DNA of 35,581 nt from DATAXV01 sp036272915 (lineage in GTDB: Bacteria > Chloroflexota > Dormibacteria > Dormibacterales > Dormibacteraceae), in assembly GCA_036272915.1 (NCBI GenBank), contig DATAXV010000133.1, forward strand, positions 1 through 35,581. Reading direction: 5' to 3'. Position 1 is the stretch's first letter, and every line of letters starts with the position of its first letter. The notes under the pieces were generated by a model, which had not been told where the DNA came from, searched no databases, and was given only the letters and a program-made list of their open reading frames with translations. Position numbers and translations under genes: made by a program. Shown one piece after another: positions 16,723 through 25,136 of the stretch.

Positions 16723-17808
16723 ATGCCGTCGAGTGAGTCCGCCCGCGTCGGCAAGTGGTCGGAGCAGGAGGTCCTGGACCGGATCGAGGCGGTCAGGCGG
16801 CGGGCGCCGCGGCTGCGCGACGACGCCATCAACATGTCCCACGGCGCCGGCGGCAAGGCCACCCACACCCTGATCGAGGCGCTCTTCCGGCCCGCCTTCG
16901 GCAACCCGCCCGGCGACTCGGCCGCCTTCGCCGCCGCCGGCGGCACGCTGGCCGTGACCACCGACTCCTACGTCGTCTCGCCGCTCGAGTTCCCCGGCGG
17001 CGACATCGGCGACCTGGCCATCAACGGAACCATCAACGATCTCGCCGTGGGCGGCGCCGAGCCGCTCTGCATCACCGCCGCCTTCATCCTCGAGGAGGGG
17101 CTGCCGGTGGAGACCCTGCGCCGCGTCGTCGACTCGATGAGCGCCGCCGCGATGAGGGCGGGCGTGCCGGTCGTGGCCGGGGACACCAAGGTCGTGCCCC
17201 GGGGCAAGGGCGATCTCATCTTCATCAACACGACCGGCGTCGGCATCGTCAGGGAGCCCGAGCGCATGGGCCTGGCGCGGGTCAGGGCGGGCGACCGGGT
17301 GCTGGTCTCGGGCACGGTCGGCGACCACGGCACGGCGATCATGCTCGCCCGCGGCGACGTCGACCTGGAGTCGGACCTCACCTCCGACACCGCCGCCCTG
17401 CACCGGATGTGCGCGGCGGCGATGGCGGCCGGCGACGTCCACCTGATGCGGGACGCGACCCGCGGCGGCGTCGCCACCGTGCTCAACGAGCTGGCCCAGG
17501 AGGCGGACCTGGCGGTGGCCGTGCACGAGGCGGCGATCCCGGTCCGCGACGAGGTCAGGGGGGCGGCCGAGATCCTCGGCATCGACCCCCTCTACGTGGC
17601 CAACGAGGGCAAGCTGGTGGCGGTCGTGGCCGATGCCGACGCCGAGGCGGTGTTGGCGGCGATCCGGCGGGACCCGCTGGGCGCCGACGCCTCGATCATC
17701 GGCGAGATGCTGCCCGAGCCGGCGGGCATGGTCTTCATGCACACGGCCTTCGGCGGGTCGAGGGTGGTGGACATGCTGATCGGCGACCCATTGCCGCGGA
17801 TCTGCTGA
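16723..17808 (+). CDS. hypE: hydrogenase maturation protein HypE
   Basis: A 361-residue PurM-like ATPase that dehydrates the carbamoyl group on its C-terminal cysteine to thiocyanate, the CN donor. The C-terminus ends PRIC with the needed cysteine. The N-terminal part has MSHGAGGKATHTLIEALF; further on are TDSYVVSPLEFPGGDIGDLAINGTINDLAVGG-type sequence, a VVAGDTKVVPRG motif and DATRGGVATVLNE. GGGGGAG precedes the ATG, 12 bases after hypD. The roughly 30-residue helical extension before the core is slightly longer than usual. Confidence 0.97.
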   Translation: MPSSESARVGKWSEQEVLDRIEAVRRRAPRLRDDAINMSHGAGGKATHTLIEALFRPAFGNPPGDSAAFAAAGGTLAVTTDSYVVSPLEFPGGDIGDLAINGTINDLAVGGAEPLCITAAFILEEGLPVETLRRVVDSMSAAAMRAGVPVVAGDTKVVPRGKGDLIFINTTGVGIVREPERMGLARVRAGDRVLVSGTVGDHGTAIMLARGDVDLESDLTSDTAALHRMCAAAMAAGDVHLMRDATRGGVATVLNELAQEADLAVAVHEAAIPVRDEVRGAAEILGIDPLYVANEGKLVAVVADADAEAVLAAIRRDPLGADASIIGEMLPEPAGMVFMHTAFGGSRVVDMLIGDPLPRIC

Positions 17809-17815
17809 GCGCCAG

Positions 17816-18157
17816 ATGCATGAGCTCTCCATCACCAGCTATCTGCTCGATGCGGTTCAAGAGGAGGCGGAGCGCCTGGGAGCGCGCCGCGTGGTCAGCA
17901 TCGACCTCGTCATCGGCGAGCGGATGGCGGTGATCGACGACTCGCTGCGCTACTGCTTCGAGCTCCTGGCGGCGGGGACGCCGGCGGAGGGGGCGAGCGT
18001 CAACGTGCGCCGGGTCAGCATGCGCTTCCGCTGCCCGGAGCACGGCGAGTACGGGCCCAGCGGGGCCGACTTCGCCTGCCCCCAATGCGGGGCGGTGGGG
18101 GAGATATCCGAGCCCGCCACCCAGCTGCTGGTCGAGAGCCTGGAGATAGAGAGATGA
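17816..18157 (+). CDS. hypA: hydrogenase nickel-insertion protein HypA
   Basis: A 113-residue nickel chaperone. MHEL at the start provides His2 for nickel. The zinc domain reads FRCPEHGEYG and then FACPQCG, so the first CxxC of the usual pair is CxxH here, leaving three cysteines and one histidine. It lies 7 bases after hypE, and its stop overlaps the hypB start (ATGA). Confidence 0.94.
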   Translation: MHELSITSYLLDAVQEEAERLGARRVVSIDLVIGERMAVIDDSLRYCFELLAAGTPAEGASVNVRRVSMRFRCPEHGEYGPSGADFACPQCGAVGEISEPATQLLVESLEIER

Positions 18158-18837
18158 CTGTCGAGCACGTCCATATCGTCAAGAAGCTGCTCGCCGGCAA
18201 CGACGAGCTGGCCGCCCGCAACTCCGCCCGCCTCAAGGAGGCCGGGATCTTCACCCTGAACGTGATCGCCTCGCCGGGATCGGGCAAGACCTCCCTGATC
18301 TCGCGCACCATCGAAGCGCTCTCGGGACGGGCCGCCGTCGGCGTGGTCGAGGGCGACGTGGCGGGCACCATCGACACCGAGAAGGTGCTGGCGGCGGGGG
18401 CGGTCGACGCCGTCCAGATCAACACCGGCGGCGGCTGTCACCTGGAGGCGGGCATGGTCCAGGAGGCGCTGGAGAGCATCGACCTGGGGCGGGTGGACGT
18501 CCTCTTCATCGAGAACATCGGCAACCTCATATGCCCGACCGCGTTCGCGCTCGGCGAGGACGTCAAGGTCTGCCTGGCCAGCGCTCCCGAGGGCGACGAC
18601 AAGCCGGTCAAGTACCCGGAGATCTTCGCCTCGGCCGACGTCGTCGTCCTCAACAAGATCGACCTGGCGCCGCTGGTCGACTTCGACCGTGACCGCTTTC
18701 TCGGCTCCGTGCGCGCGCTCAACCCCGACGCCCCGATCTTCGAGATGTCGTGCCGGAACGGGAGCGGGGTCGCCGCCTGGGCCGGCTGGATCCTCGAGCG
18801 GGCCGCCGCACCTCTGGCGGCGGAGGGGTCCCGCTGA
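18154..18837 (+). CDS. hypB: hydrogenase nickel-incorporation GTPase HypB
   Basis: A 227-residue GTPase that drives nickel delivery with HypA. P-loop ASPGSGKTSL (about residues 39-48), EGDVAGTIDTEK switch region, GGGCHLEAGM metal site between subunits, ENIGNLICPT and VLNKIDLAP (NKxD) are all present. The N-terminal high-affinity CxxCGC motif and the histidine-rich stretch of some homologues are absent, so it lacks a nickel-storage function. It is the last gene of the operon; a GC hairpin follows. Confidence 0.96.
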   Translation: MTVEHVHIVKKLLAGNDELAARNSARLKEAGIFTLNVIASPGSGKTSLISRTIEALSGRAAVGVVEGDVAGTIDTEKVLAAGAVDAVQINTGGGCHLEAGMVQEALESIDLGRVDVLFIENIGNLICPTAFALGEDVKVCLASAPEGDDKPVKYPEIFASADVVVLNKIDLAPLVDFDRDRFLGSVRALNPDAPIFEMSCRNGSGVAAWAGWILERAAAPLAAEGSR

Positions 18838-18873
18838 GGGCGGTGGCACCCGGGCCGGACGGGTCGCGCTGAC

Positions 18874-18900
18874 GCCGGGCCGGTCTGATCCGGCCCCGGC
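18874..18900 (+). terminator. GC hairpin after hypB
   Basis: GCCGGGCCGG (18874-18883), loop TCTGAT, then CCGGCCCCGGC (18890-18900): a 10-base-pair stem with one bulge, 37 bases after hypB and before a convergent gene. There is no U-tract, common in high-GC genomes. It probably ends the hydrogenase operon and may act on both strands. Confidence 0.5.
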
Positions 18901-18940
18901 GGGTGAGTGAGTGGTGAGGGGACCCGCCTCCCCCCGGGCA

Positions 18941-19366
18941 TCACTCCTCGGATCCGGACCTGAGCCGCTGCATCTCGGCGACGACCTCGGGGTGGGCCTT
19001 GTGGAGGAGGTCCTGGATCTCCTGGGTCACGCGCAGCCGCTCCTCCTCCAGCCGGCTCCGCTTCCTTCCCTGGCGGATCAGGTGGAGCGTGCCGCCGGCG
19101 GCGATGCAGGCGCCGATGTCGCTGGTCACGTTGGTGTAGTTGCCGCCGATCAGCTCCGCCTTCGAGCTGACCGCGATGTGGGCCAGGGGCAGGATCACCA
19201 GGTAGATCCCGAGGCCGCCCAGGAAGAGCACGTGGACCTTGCTGGAGAGGAACCGGGGCACGTACTGCAGGGCCTTGTCGAGCCAGGACTGGGGGTCGGC
19301 GATCTGGCTCAGCGACTCGACCGGCCTGTCCTGCGGATCGGCCGGCGCGGCGGGGACACTGCTCAT
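18941..19366 (-). CDS. small membrane protein of unrecognised family
   Basis: A 141-residue protein. Hydrophobic helices lie at about 46-66 (VLFLGGLGIYLVILPLAHIAV) and 78-98 (TNVTSDIGACIAAGGTLHLI), followed by a basic turn RQGRKRSR and a charged coiled-coil-like tail (105-138). The layout recalls small DUF1003 or low-affinity iron permease-like proteins, but I cannot place it firmly. Of two nearby ATGs, the one at 19366 is chosen because GGAGG is 6 bases upstream of it but abuts the other. It is convergent with hypB and shows no sequence link to the hydrogenase. Confidence 0.75.
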   Translation of the reverse strand: MSSVPAAPADPQDRPVESLSQIADPQSWLDKALQYVPRFLSSKVHVLFLGGLGIYLVILPLAHIAVSSKAELIGGNYTNVTSDIGACIAAGGTLHLIRQGRKRSRLEEERLRVTQEIQDLLHKAHPEVVAEMQRLRSGSEE

Positions 19367-19473
19367 GAACATCCTCCAAGCCGCCCGGCCCGATGCTCCG
19401 TGGTTGATCCGGACGCCGCTGGTGGCCGGTCGCGGCGCGGGTAGTGTAGGCGCTTCCGACGACGGTCACCGGG

Positions 19474-19506
19474 CTCGGGGGAGGGGGCCGGCGCCGGTCC
19501 CCCGAG
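19474..19506 (-). terminator. strong hairpin after the amidotransferase gene
   Basis: CTCGGGGG (19474-19481) pairs perfectly with CCCCCGAG (19499-19506), and the loop holds the palindrome CCGGCGCCGG (19488-19497). It sits 17 bases beyond the stop of the minus-strand amidotransferase gene, so it is probably its terminator, though it lacks a U-run. Confidence 0.55.
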
Positions 19507-19522
19507 TGAGAGATGCCGGCGT

Positions 19523-20251
19523 TCAGACCACGGCCCTGGAGGCGTGCTCGACGGCGGCGGTGACGAAGGCCCGGATCAGGGGGTGGGCCTCGGCGCCGTC
19601 GCCGAACAGCTCCGGCTGGAAGAGCGTGGCCATGAAGAAGGGGTGGCCGTCGAGCTCCGCGATGCGGGGCTCCTCGTTCTCGTCGAAGCCGGTGAAGCGC
19701 AGATCCCGGGCCGTGATCCGGTCGTGGTAGGCGGGGTTGAGCCCGTAGTTGCAGTGGTAGCGCTCGATCGTGCTCTCGGTGCCGAGGATGCGCTCGGCGC
19801 GGGAGCCGGGGCGCAGGTGCACCACCCCCTCGTGGCCGACCAGCGAGCAGGAGAGGGGGACGATGACCAGATCGGGGGCGCCGGGATCGTTCTCCCCGTG
19901 GGCGACCGAGGCCAGGCCGCAGACGTCCCTGGCGTACTCGAGCAGGGCGTGCTGGAAGCCGCCGCAGGTGCCCAGGAAGGGGATCGACCGCTCCCGCGCG
20001 GTGCGGACGGCGGCGAGCGCGCCGGCCTCGCTGCGGTAGGGGCTGCCGGGTAGGAGCCAGACGCCGTCGAAGCCCTCGACGGCGGCAGGGTCGAGCGCGT
20101 CCTGGCTGGACACCCAGTAGGGCTCGGCGACGAGCTCGTGACCGCGCCGCAGCGCCTCCAGCAGGGGCGGGATGCGCTGATGGGCGCGGACCAGGGGCGA
20201 GCGGTCGCCGACCAGGGCGACGCGGGCGGGGAGAGGGGCGGGATCTCTCAT
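19523..20251 (-). CDS. CTP-synthase C-terminal-like class I glutamine amidotransferase homologue
   Basis: A 242-residue stand-alone amidotransferase-like domain resembling the C-terminal part of CTP synthase. It matches the group annotated as CTP synthase C-terminal region-related (seleno)protein. The start ARVALVGDRS leads into a Rossmann-like domain; GVWLLPGSPYRSEAGAL and FLGTCGGFQHALLEYARDV follow, the latter with the nucleophile cysteine. The usual FHPE at the end reads LFQPEL, so the catalytic histidine is replaced by glutamine. Glutaminase activity is therefore doubtful. The ATG at 20251 is favoured over one 12 codons upstream because it follows a G-rich site and abuts the conserved start. 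It is divergent from the LysR gene across 69 bases, a common sign that the regulator controls it. Confidence 0.82.
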   Translation of the reverse strand: MRDPAPLPARVALVGDRSPLVRAHQRIPPLLEALRRGHELVAEPYWVSSQDALDPAAVEGFDGVWLLPGSPYRSEAGALAAVRTARERSIPFLGTCGGFQHALLEYARDVCGLASVAHGENDPGAPDLVIVPLSCSLVGHEGVVHLRPGSRAERILGTESTIERYHCNYGLNPAYHDRITARDLRFTGFDENEEPRIAELDGHPFFMATLFQPELFGDGAEAHPLIRAFVTAAVEHASRAVV

Positions 20252-20320
20252 CGCCCCCAACCTATCGGTCAGTCGAATCCAGCGCAAGCGATGGTCTCTG
20301 ATGTTCCATTAGTGATGCTT

Positions 20321-21214
20321 ATGGACACCAGGCTGCTGCGCACGTTCACCGCCGTCGCCCGGCTGGGCTCCTTCTCGGCGGCCGCCGAGAAGCTGCACCT
20401 CACCCAATCGGCGGTGTCGCAGCAGGTGGCGGCACTCGAGGCCGAGCTCGGCGCCACCCTGCTCCGGCGCCGGCCGGTGGAGCCAACCGAGGCCGGCGAG
20501 CGCCTGCTCCGCCACGCCCGGTCGATCCTGCTCCGGCTCGACGCCGCCCGCCTCGAGCTCCGCCGGCTGGGGGATACCGAGCCGGGCGCGCTCGTCGTCG
20601 GCGCGTCCCCGCTGGCCATGAGCGCGCGGGTGGCGCTGGAGCTGGCGACCGTCCGCCGCCGCCACCCGCACCTCGAGGTGACGTTCCGGCTCGTCGCCCG
20701 TCCGGACCTGGCCGAGGAGGTCGCGTCCGGTCGCGTCGACGTCGGCCTGGTCGACGGCATCGCCGCGCCGACCGATCCGCTTGGCCTCCCCGACCTGGGC
20801 ATGCTCACCGTCGCCGGCGTCGGCGAGGCACCCCTCGCGATCGTGATGCCGGCGGGTCATCCGCTGGCCCGGCGGGCCGCGGTCGACCTCGCCGACGTCG
20901 GCGACGCCCCCTGGATCGACGCCCCCTCCCTGGGCAGCCTGGCCGGGCTGCGCGCCGCCGCGGGTTCCGGATCCTTCCCGGTCCACCTGCTCTACGAGGG
21001 AGCCGACGTCCGCCCCCTGCTCGAGCTGGTCGCCGCCGGTCACGGGCTGGCGCTGCTGCCCCGTGCCGCCGCCGCCGCCGCCGGGGTGGTGGCCGTGGCC
21101 GTCCACTCTCCCCGTCTCGTCCACCGGGTCGAGGTCCTGCACGCCAGGGGCCTGGACACGGCCGCGGCGGGCCTGGTCGCCGCCCTCGCCGGCACGGCGG
21201 CGCGGCGCGCTTGA
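20321..21214 (+). CDS. LysR-family transcriptional regulator
   Basis: A 297-residue regulator. The N-terminal winged helix is MDTRLLRTFTAVARLGS, then FSAAAEKLHLTQSAVSQQVAALEAELG (about 17-44). Residues about 90-290 form the two-lobed effector-binding domain, with LVVGASPLAMS and VDVGLVDGI segments. In-frame ATGs also occur at 20291 and 20315; the one at 20321 fits the family start. None has a clear ribosome site, so a leaderless transcript is possible. It is divergent from the amidotransferase gene. The effector is unknown. Confidence 0.92.
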   Translation: MDTRLLRTFTAVARLGSFSAAAEKLHLTQSAVSQQVAALEAELGATLLRRRPVEPTEAGERLLRHARSILLRLDAARLELRRLGDTEPGALVVGASPLAMSARVALELATVRRRHPHLEVTFRLVARPDLAEEVASGRVDVGLVDGIAAPTDPLGLPDLGMLTVAGVGEAPLAIVMPAGHPLARRAAVDLADVGDAPWIDAPSLGSLAGLRAAAGSGSFPVHLLYEGADVRPLLELVAAGHGLALLPRAAAAAAGVVAVAVHSPRLVHRVEVLHARGLDTAAAGLVAALAGTAARRA

Positions 21215-21226
21215 GGCAAAGAGATA

Positions 21227-21255
21227 GGGGGCCGGGACCCGTCGGTCCCGACCCC
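21227..21255. terminator. bidirectional hairpin between LysR and the GH5/SGNH gene
   Basis: CGGGACC-cgtc-GGTCCCG (21233-21250) is a perfect 7-base-pair stem, extended by GGGG (21228-21231) against CCCC (21252-21255) past one mismatch. It lies between two convergent genes, 13 bases after the LysR stop and about 35 bases after the stop of the minus-strand enzyme. It probably serves both. Confidence 0.6.
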
Positions 21256-21287
21256 TGGGGGAGGCACGAGGAGCTGCAGGCTCCCCG

Positions 21288-24200
21288 CTAGGTCGTGAAG
21301 GTGGCCACCGATCCCGCCCAGCCGGACTGGACCGGGATCCCGACCATCGCCATGCTCTGGCCGGAGGTCTCGTACTCGGTCGTGAAACCTCCACCGTTGG
21401 AGTAGCGAAGGCCGTTGGCCATGGTGAACCCGGAGCCGGCGCTCGCCGCGGGCGAGTCCGGATCCGTGCTGTAGGTGAACCCGGCCACCGTCAGCTGGTT
21501 GCTCTTGGTCGATCCGGTGCACTGGGCCCAGATCTTGCTCGCGCTCTGGCCGTTGTCGGGGGAGACGCCGCCCTGCGCGAGGACGTTGGTCTTGGCCATG
21601 CCCGACCATTCCTCGACGGTGACGAACTCCTGGTCCCCGGTCGTGCCCTTGACGGTGAGGCTGGTCACGCCCGCCGGGGCGTTGGCCCAGTAGGCGATGG
21701 ACGACCAGGAGCCGAAGCCGGGATCACCGCCGGTGGCCGAGGAGACCTCGGTCCACGGGGTTGGCCAGGACATCGACTGGTCCTCGGTGTAGTCGGAGGC
21801 GAAGGCGACGAGCAGGTCGCCCGCCTTGGTCGGCTGCGGCAGGGTGACGGTCAGGTTGCCGCCGCCGGTGCTCTTCTGCTGCTGGACCATCTGCGGCGAG
21901 CCACCGGTCCCTGAGCCGCCGGGCTTGCTCCCGACCGAGGTCGGGGTGGGCGCCGGCGTGGGCTTGCTCCCGACCGGGGTCGGGGTGGGTGTGGGCGGAT
22001 CCGGGGTGGCCGTCGGCCTCGGCGTCGGCACCGCGGTCGGCGTCGGCGTCGGCACCGGCGTGCTCACCGGGGTCGGGGTCGGAGTGGGTGTCGGGTTGCT
22101 GGCGCCGCTGTAGAAGTCGGCGACGAGCGCCTTCGCCCACTGGGCTCGCCAGTCGGACTGGCCCTGCGCGGTGGGATGGATGCCATCGGAGCCGATCTCG
22201 CTCTGATGGGTGTCGTAGAAGCTGTACAGGTCGGGTCCCTTGAGCACTTCCGGATGGGCCGTGTAGAAGGACTCGATCGCGTTGTTCAGCGTGCCCGAGG
22301 TGCTCGGGCTGTCATTCGCCAGCCCGCCGTCCGTGCCCCAGGGGATGGTCGAGAGGGCCAGGGTCTTGCCATCGGCCTCGACCCCGCTCCTGATCGCGTT
22401 CAGGTTGGAGGTGAAGGTGGAGGCGGACTCCCCGTCGGCGATGATGTCGTTGGTGCCGATGGAGAGGGCGACGACGTTGCCCGGGAACTGGGCCAGGATC
22501 TCCTTCAGGTACTGGGTCCCGGTGGCGGGATCCGTCTGCAGGAGGGTGCCGCTGGTCCAGCCGGGCATGCCGGCGTTGATCACCACGGGGGTGGCGCCGC
22601 CACCGGTGGCGGAGTTGATCAGCGCTTGGATGTCGTTCGAGGTCTGCGGGCCGGCCGAGTCAGAGGTGATCGAGTCGCCCAGCATCAGGAACGAGCTGCC
22701 GCTGGTCTGGGCGGCGTTGTAGACGTCGACCGAGGCCTGGAAGTCGTCGTTGCCCGAGCTTCCGTTGACGCCGGTGACCGACATCTCGATCCAGTTGGCA
22801 CCGGCCATCTTCAGGACCGGGCTCATGACCGAGCAATAGCTGTTGTTGGTCACGGTCTGCAGGGTTGTCCAGCCGCTCGTCGGAGGCGCGCCGCCGCCGG
22901 GAGCGGTGTTGACCTTGATCGTGTAGTTGGAGGCGCAGTTGTAGTAGGTGCCGCCCCAGCCGCTGGCCACCTCGTCGGCGACATTGAACTCGGAGGCGCC
23001 CGAGTACCAGGCCAGCACCACCGACTGGCGCTCAGAGGCCGGCACCGAACTCAGGTCGTAGACGAGGGCCGTCGGCGGCGTCGCCCTGGCCTCGTCGTCG
23101 TAGTTGCCGTTGTCGGCGTCGGACGCCGGCGAGACGACGTTGCTGTTGGGAACGAAGTAGGCCGGCGCGTTGCGGCTGATCAGCGGCATCTGCCCGGACG
23201 AGGACCCGTTGCCGCCGCTGGTGGGCGTGGGCGTTGGGGTCGGTGCCGGTGTCGCCGTCGCGGTCGGCTTCGGTGTCGGCGTGGCGGTCGCGGTGGGCGT
23301 CGGCGTCGGCGTCGGCGACGTCGTCGTCGTCGTGCCCGTGTTCACCGCGAGCAGATGGCTGTGCGCGAAGGCGGCGTAGGGATCGTTGGGATTGACGGTG
23401 CCGCCGTTGTCGTCGACCAGGCGCATGGCGTCGTCCGAGGGGTACTCGGAGTTCCAGACCCAGAACGCGTAGCCGATGTCGTGCGCGTCGAACCAGGTCG
23501 CGGCGGGGGAGACGACGGCTGAGCTGTCATCAGTGGTCGGGTTGTTGTAGTCCTCGCCGAACTCGTCGACCATGATCGGCATCGAGCTCAGCACGGACGT
23601 GTAGGTGGTGTTGAAGCAGGTGGTCGAGTTGCAGGGCTGGTCGCCGGTCGGCCCGTAGACGTGGGCGTCGGCCACCAGCGCGTGGTCGGGGTCGTTGGGC
23701 AGGTTGGCGGGGATGCCGCTGATGTCGTTGGCGTAGTCCATCCCGGCCAGCAGGATCGGGTTGCTGGCGCCGGTCGACCGCACCGCGTTGACCAGGCTCT
23801 GCATTCCGGCGACGGCGTAGTTGATGCCGTTGCAGGGCGCGGTGTTGGCGGCCGAGCTGCCGTTGAGCCAGCAGGACCACGACGGCAGTCCGTTGGGCTC
23901 GTTGTAGAGGTCGAAGACGACGTCGCTGCTCTTGAAGGCCGAGGCGACGGACGACCAGAAGGCGGGCGCGTGGTTCGCGTCGGCCATCGCCAGGTCATCG
24001 GTCGACTCGGTCGAGCCGGGCGCGACGTTGTGCAGGTCGAGGTCGACGTAGATCCCGGCCGCGTTGGCCATGGACACGAAGCTCTCGATCTGTGACTGGT
24101 AGTTGGACCCGCTGTAGGCGGCGGGGACGCCGTTGATCCCGAGCCAGCAGTCCTCGTTGAGAGGCAGCCGGATCAGGTTGACGTGCCACGACTCGAGGGC

Positions 24201-24581
24201 GGTGATGCCCGCCTGCGTGTTCGGAGCACCCGGGTCGAACACGTCGTAGTTGTTGAAGCACGCGTACTCGGTGCCGTCGTAGTTCACGCCCCGCAGGACG
24301 ATCGGCTGGCCGCCGGCCATGATCTTGTCCCCGCTCACGGTCAGCGCCGGCAGGCTGGCCGCAGCAGTCTTGGAGTGGAGTGCATATCCACCCACGGCGA
24401 GCACGATCAACAGCGCGCCGGTCAGGATCCCCAGGATCGGCAGGCGATGCAGAACGTGCAGGCCACCAGCGCCACCCAGGCGGCGGCGCGGCGGCCTCGA
24501 TCCGACGTTGTCACTCGGCCCGGGGCCGCGACGTAATTGGCCGTTGACCGGCCCCTTCGGACTCAAGTCCGGAACTTTCAT
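21288..24581 (-). CDS. membrane-anchored GH5 glycoside hydrolase - SGNH esterase multidomain protein
   Basis: A 1097-residue extracellular enzyme. A basic N-terminus and a transmembrane segment (about 47-68) form a signal anchor. Residues 75-412 are a GH5 domain: LRGVNYDG, NLIRLPLNEDCW, acid/base E228 in LYNEPN, nucleophile E340 in VDEFGE. A Pro/Thr linker (417-458) leads to a jelly-roll-like domain (about 465-625), then an SGNH hydrolase (630-825) with GDSI (S637), GTND (709-712) and DGIH (D799, H802). A second Pro/Thr linker (829-890) leads to a C-terminal beta-rich domain (about 897-1097) of unknown type. The ATG is preceded by GGAGGAG. The pairing suggests attack on an acetylated polysaccharide: GH5 on the backbone, SGNH removing acyl groups. 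The exact substrate cannot be told. Confidence 0.92.
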   Translation of the reverse strand: MKVPDLSPKGPVNGQLRRGPGPSDNVGSRPPRRRLGGAGGLHVLHRLPILGILTGALLIVLAVGGYALHSKTAAASLPALTVSGDKIMAGGQPIVLRGVNYDGTEYACFNNYDVFDPGAPNTQAGITALESWHVNLIRLPLNEDCWLGINGVPAAYSGSNYQSQIESFVSMANAAGIYVDLDLHNVAPGSTESTDDLAMADANHAPAFWSSVASAFKSSDVVFDLYNEPNGLPSWSCWLNGSSAANTAPCNGINYAVAGMQSLVNAVRSTGASNPILLAGMDYANDISGIPANLPNDPDHALVADAHVYGPTGDQPCNSTTCFNTTYTSVLSSMPIMVDEFGEDYNNPTTDDSSAVVSPAATWFDAHDIGYAFWVWNSEYPSDDAMRLVDDNGGTVNPNDPYAAFAHSHLLAVNTGTTTTTSPTPTPTPTATATPTPKPTATATPAPTPTPTPTSGGNGSSSGQMPLISRNAPAYFVPNSNVVSPASDADNGNYDDEARATPPTALVYDLSSVPASERQSVVLAWYSGASEFNVADEVASGWGGTYYNCASNYTIKVNTAPGGGAPPTSGWTTLQTVTNNSYCSVMSPVLKMAGANWIEMSVTGVNGSSGNDDFQASVDVYNAAQTSGSSFLMLGDSITSDSAGPQTSNDIQALINSATGGGATPVVINAGMPGWTSGTLLQTDPATGTQYLKEILAQFPGNVVALSIGTNDIIADGESASTFTSNLNAIRSGVEADGKTLALSTIPWGTDGGLANDSPSTSGTLNNAIESFYTAHPEVLKGPDLYSFYDTHQSEIGSDGIHPTAQGQSDWRAQWAKALVADFYSGASNPTPTPTPTPVSTPVPTPTPTAVPTPRPTATPDPPTPTPTPVGSKPTPAPTPTSVGSKPGGSGTGGSPQMVQQQKSTGGGNLTVTLPQPTKAGDLLVAFASDYTEDQSMSWPTPWTEVSSATGGDPGFGSWSSIAYWANAPAGVTSLTVKGTTGDQEFVTVEEWSGMAKTNVLAQGGVSPDNGQSASKIWAQCTGSTKSNQLTVAGFTYSTDPDSPAASAGSGFTMANGLRYSNGGGFTTEYETSGQSMAMVGIPVQSGWAGSVATFTT
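21912..22097 (-). repeat. Pro/Thr-rich linker repeat (second)
   Basis: Low-complexity coding repeat of PTPTP-type units including two near-identical VGSKPxPxP elements. It encodes the flexible linker between the SGNH esterase and the C-terminal beta domain. It is a protein linker, not a mobile or CRISPR repeat. Confidence 0.85.
23208..23333 (-). repeat. Pro/Thr-rich linker repeat (first)
   Basis: Low-complexity coding repeat of PTPT and ATAT units encoding the linker between the GH5 domain and the following jelly-roll domain. Such repeats often vary in length between strains. Confidence 0.85.
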
Positions 24582-25136
24582 GCTCTCCTCCGGGAGTCAT
24601 AGCCGGGAGGGAGGTGGCAGGCACCTCTTTGAAGCCACTCTCTGCTAGAGGGGACCGTCCTGATGACGCCCCCCGAGCGGGGTAGTGCCTGCGCTTACCG
24701 GCGGCTCGGCCTCCATTCCCGTCGTCGTTCACCATCGGCACCAGGAGCGCGCACAGGGCCTTTGCCCGTGCATGCGGAAGTGCAGAGCGGCTGGTTGGTC
24801 CGGCCAATCGGGCGTGACACGACAAAGACGCTTGCTGCGAACCGACCCGATCGAACTGCCGAACGACAACACCGACCGATCATCCGCACCAAGGCTCTCT
24901 CTCCCCTGGAGCGGGGCAGCGACGGCTACCCGGCGGCCCTGGCGGCTACCCCTAATCGCCCAGGCCAGGCGAAAGCGTAACACCCCTGCGAAACAAAAGA
25001 GAAGGGCGGCGAGCGCATCGGTTCCCGGGTGTTCGGTCCGGGACGGCTCTGGGCGCGGCGGCGCGGCCATGTGCGAAGGTCATGGAAGCGGTTCCCGGAC
25101 ACCTGCCGGCGCCCGGCAGCAGGAGGAGGCGTTCCT
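24582..25136. other. divergent intergenic region upstream of the GH5/SGNH and dehydrogenase genes
   Basis: About 555 bases with no convincing gene. It must hold the promoters of the two divergent genes. CGGCTACCC occurs twice with a 20-base period (24923-24931 and 24943-24951), near a CCCC-N6-GGGG hairpin on the 5' side. On the minus strand this would fall in a long leader of the GH5/SGNH mRNA. I compared it by eye with known riboswitch cores and found no match. Confidence 0.4.

Noticed and set aside
21912..23333. Tandem short repeats that could be read as a CRISPR or minisatellite
   Set aside because: They lie in frame inside one coding sequence and translate to PTPTP linkers between domains; there are no unique spacers and no cas genes.
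24582..25136. Riboswitch in the leader of the GH5/SGNH gene (c-di-GMP or c-di-AMP types considered)
   Set aside because: The repeated GGGTAGCCG elements and a GGGCAAAG stretch hinted at one, but no complete conserved core or pairing pattern could be found by eye. A covariance-model search would decide.
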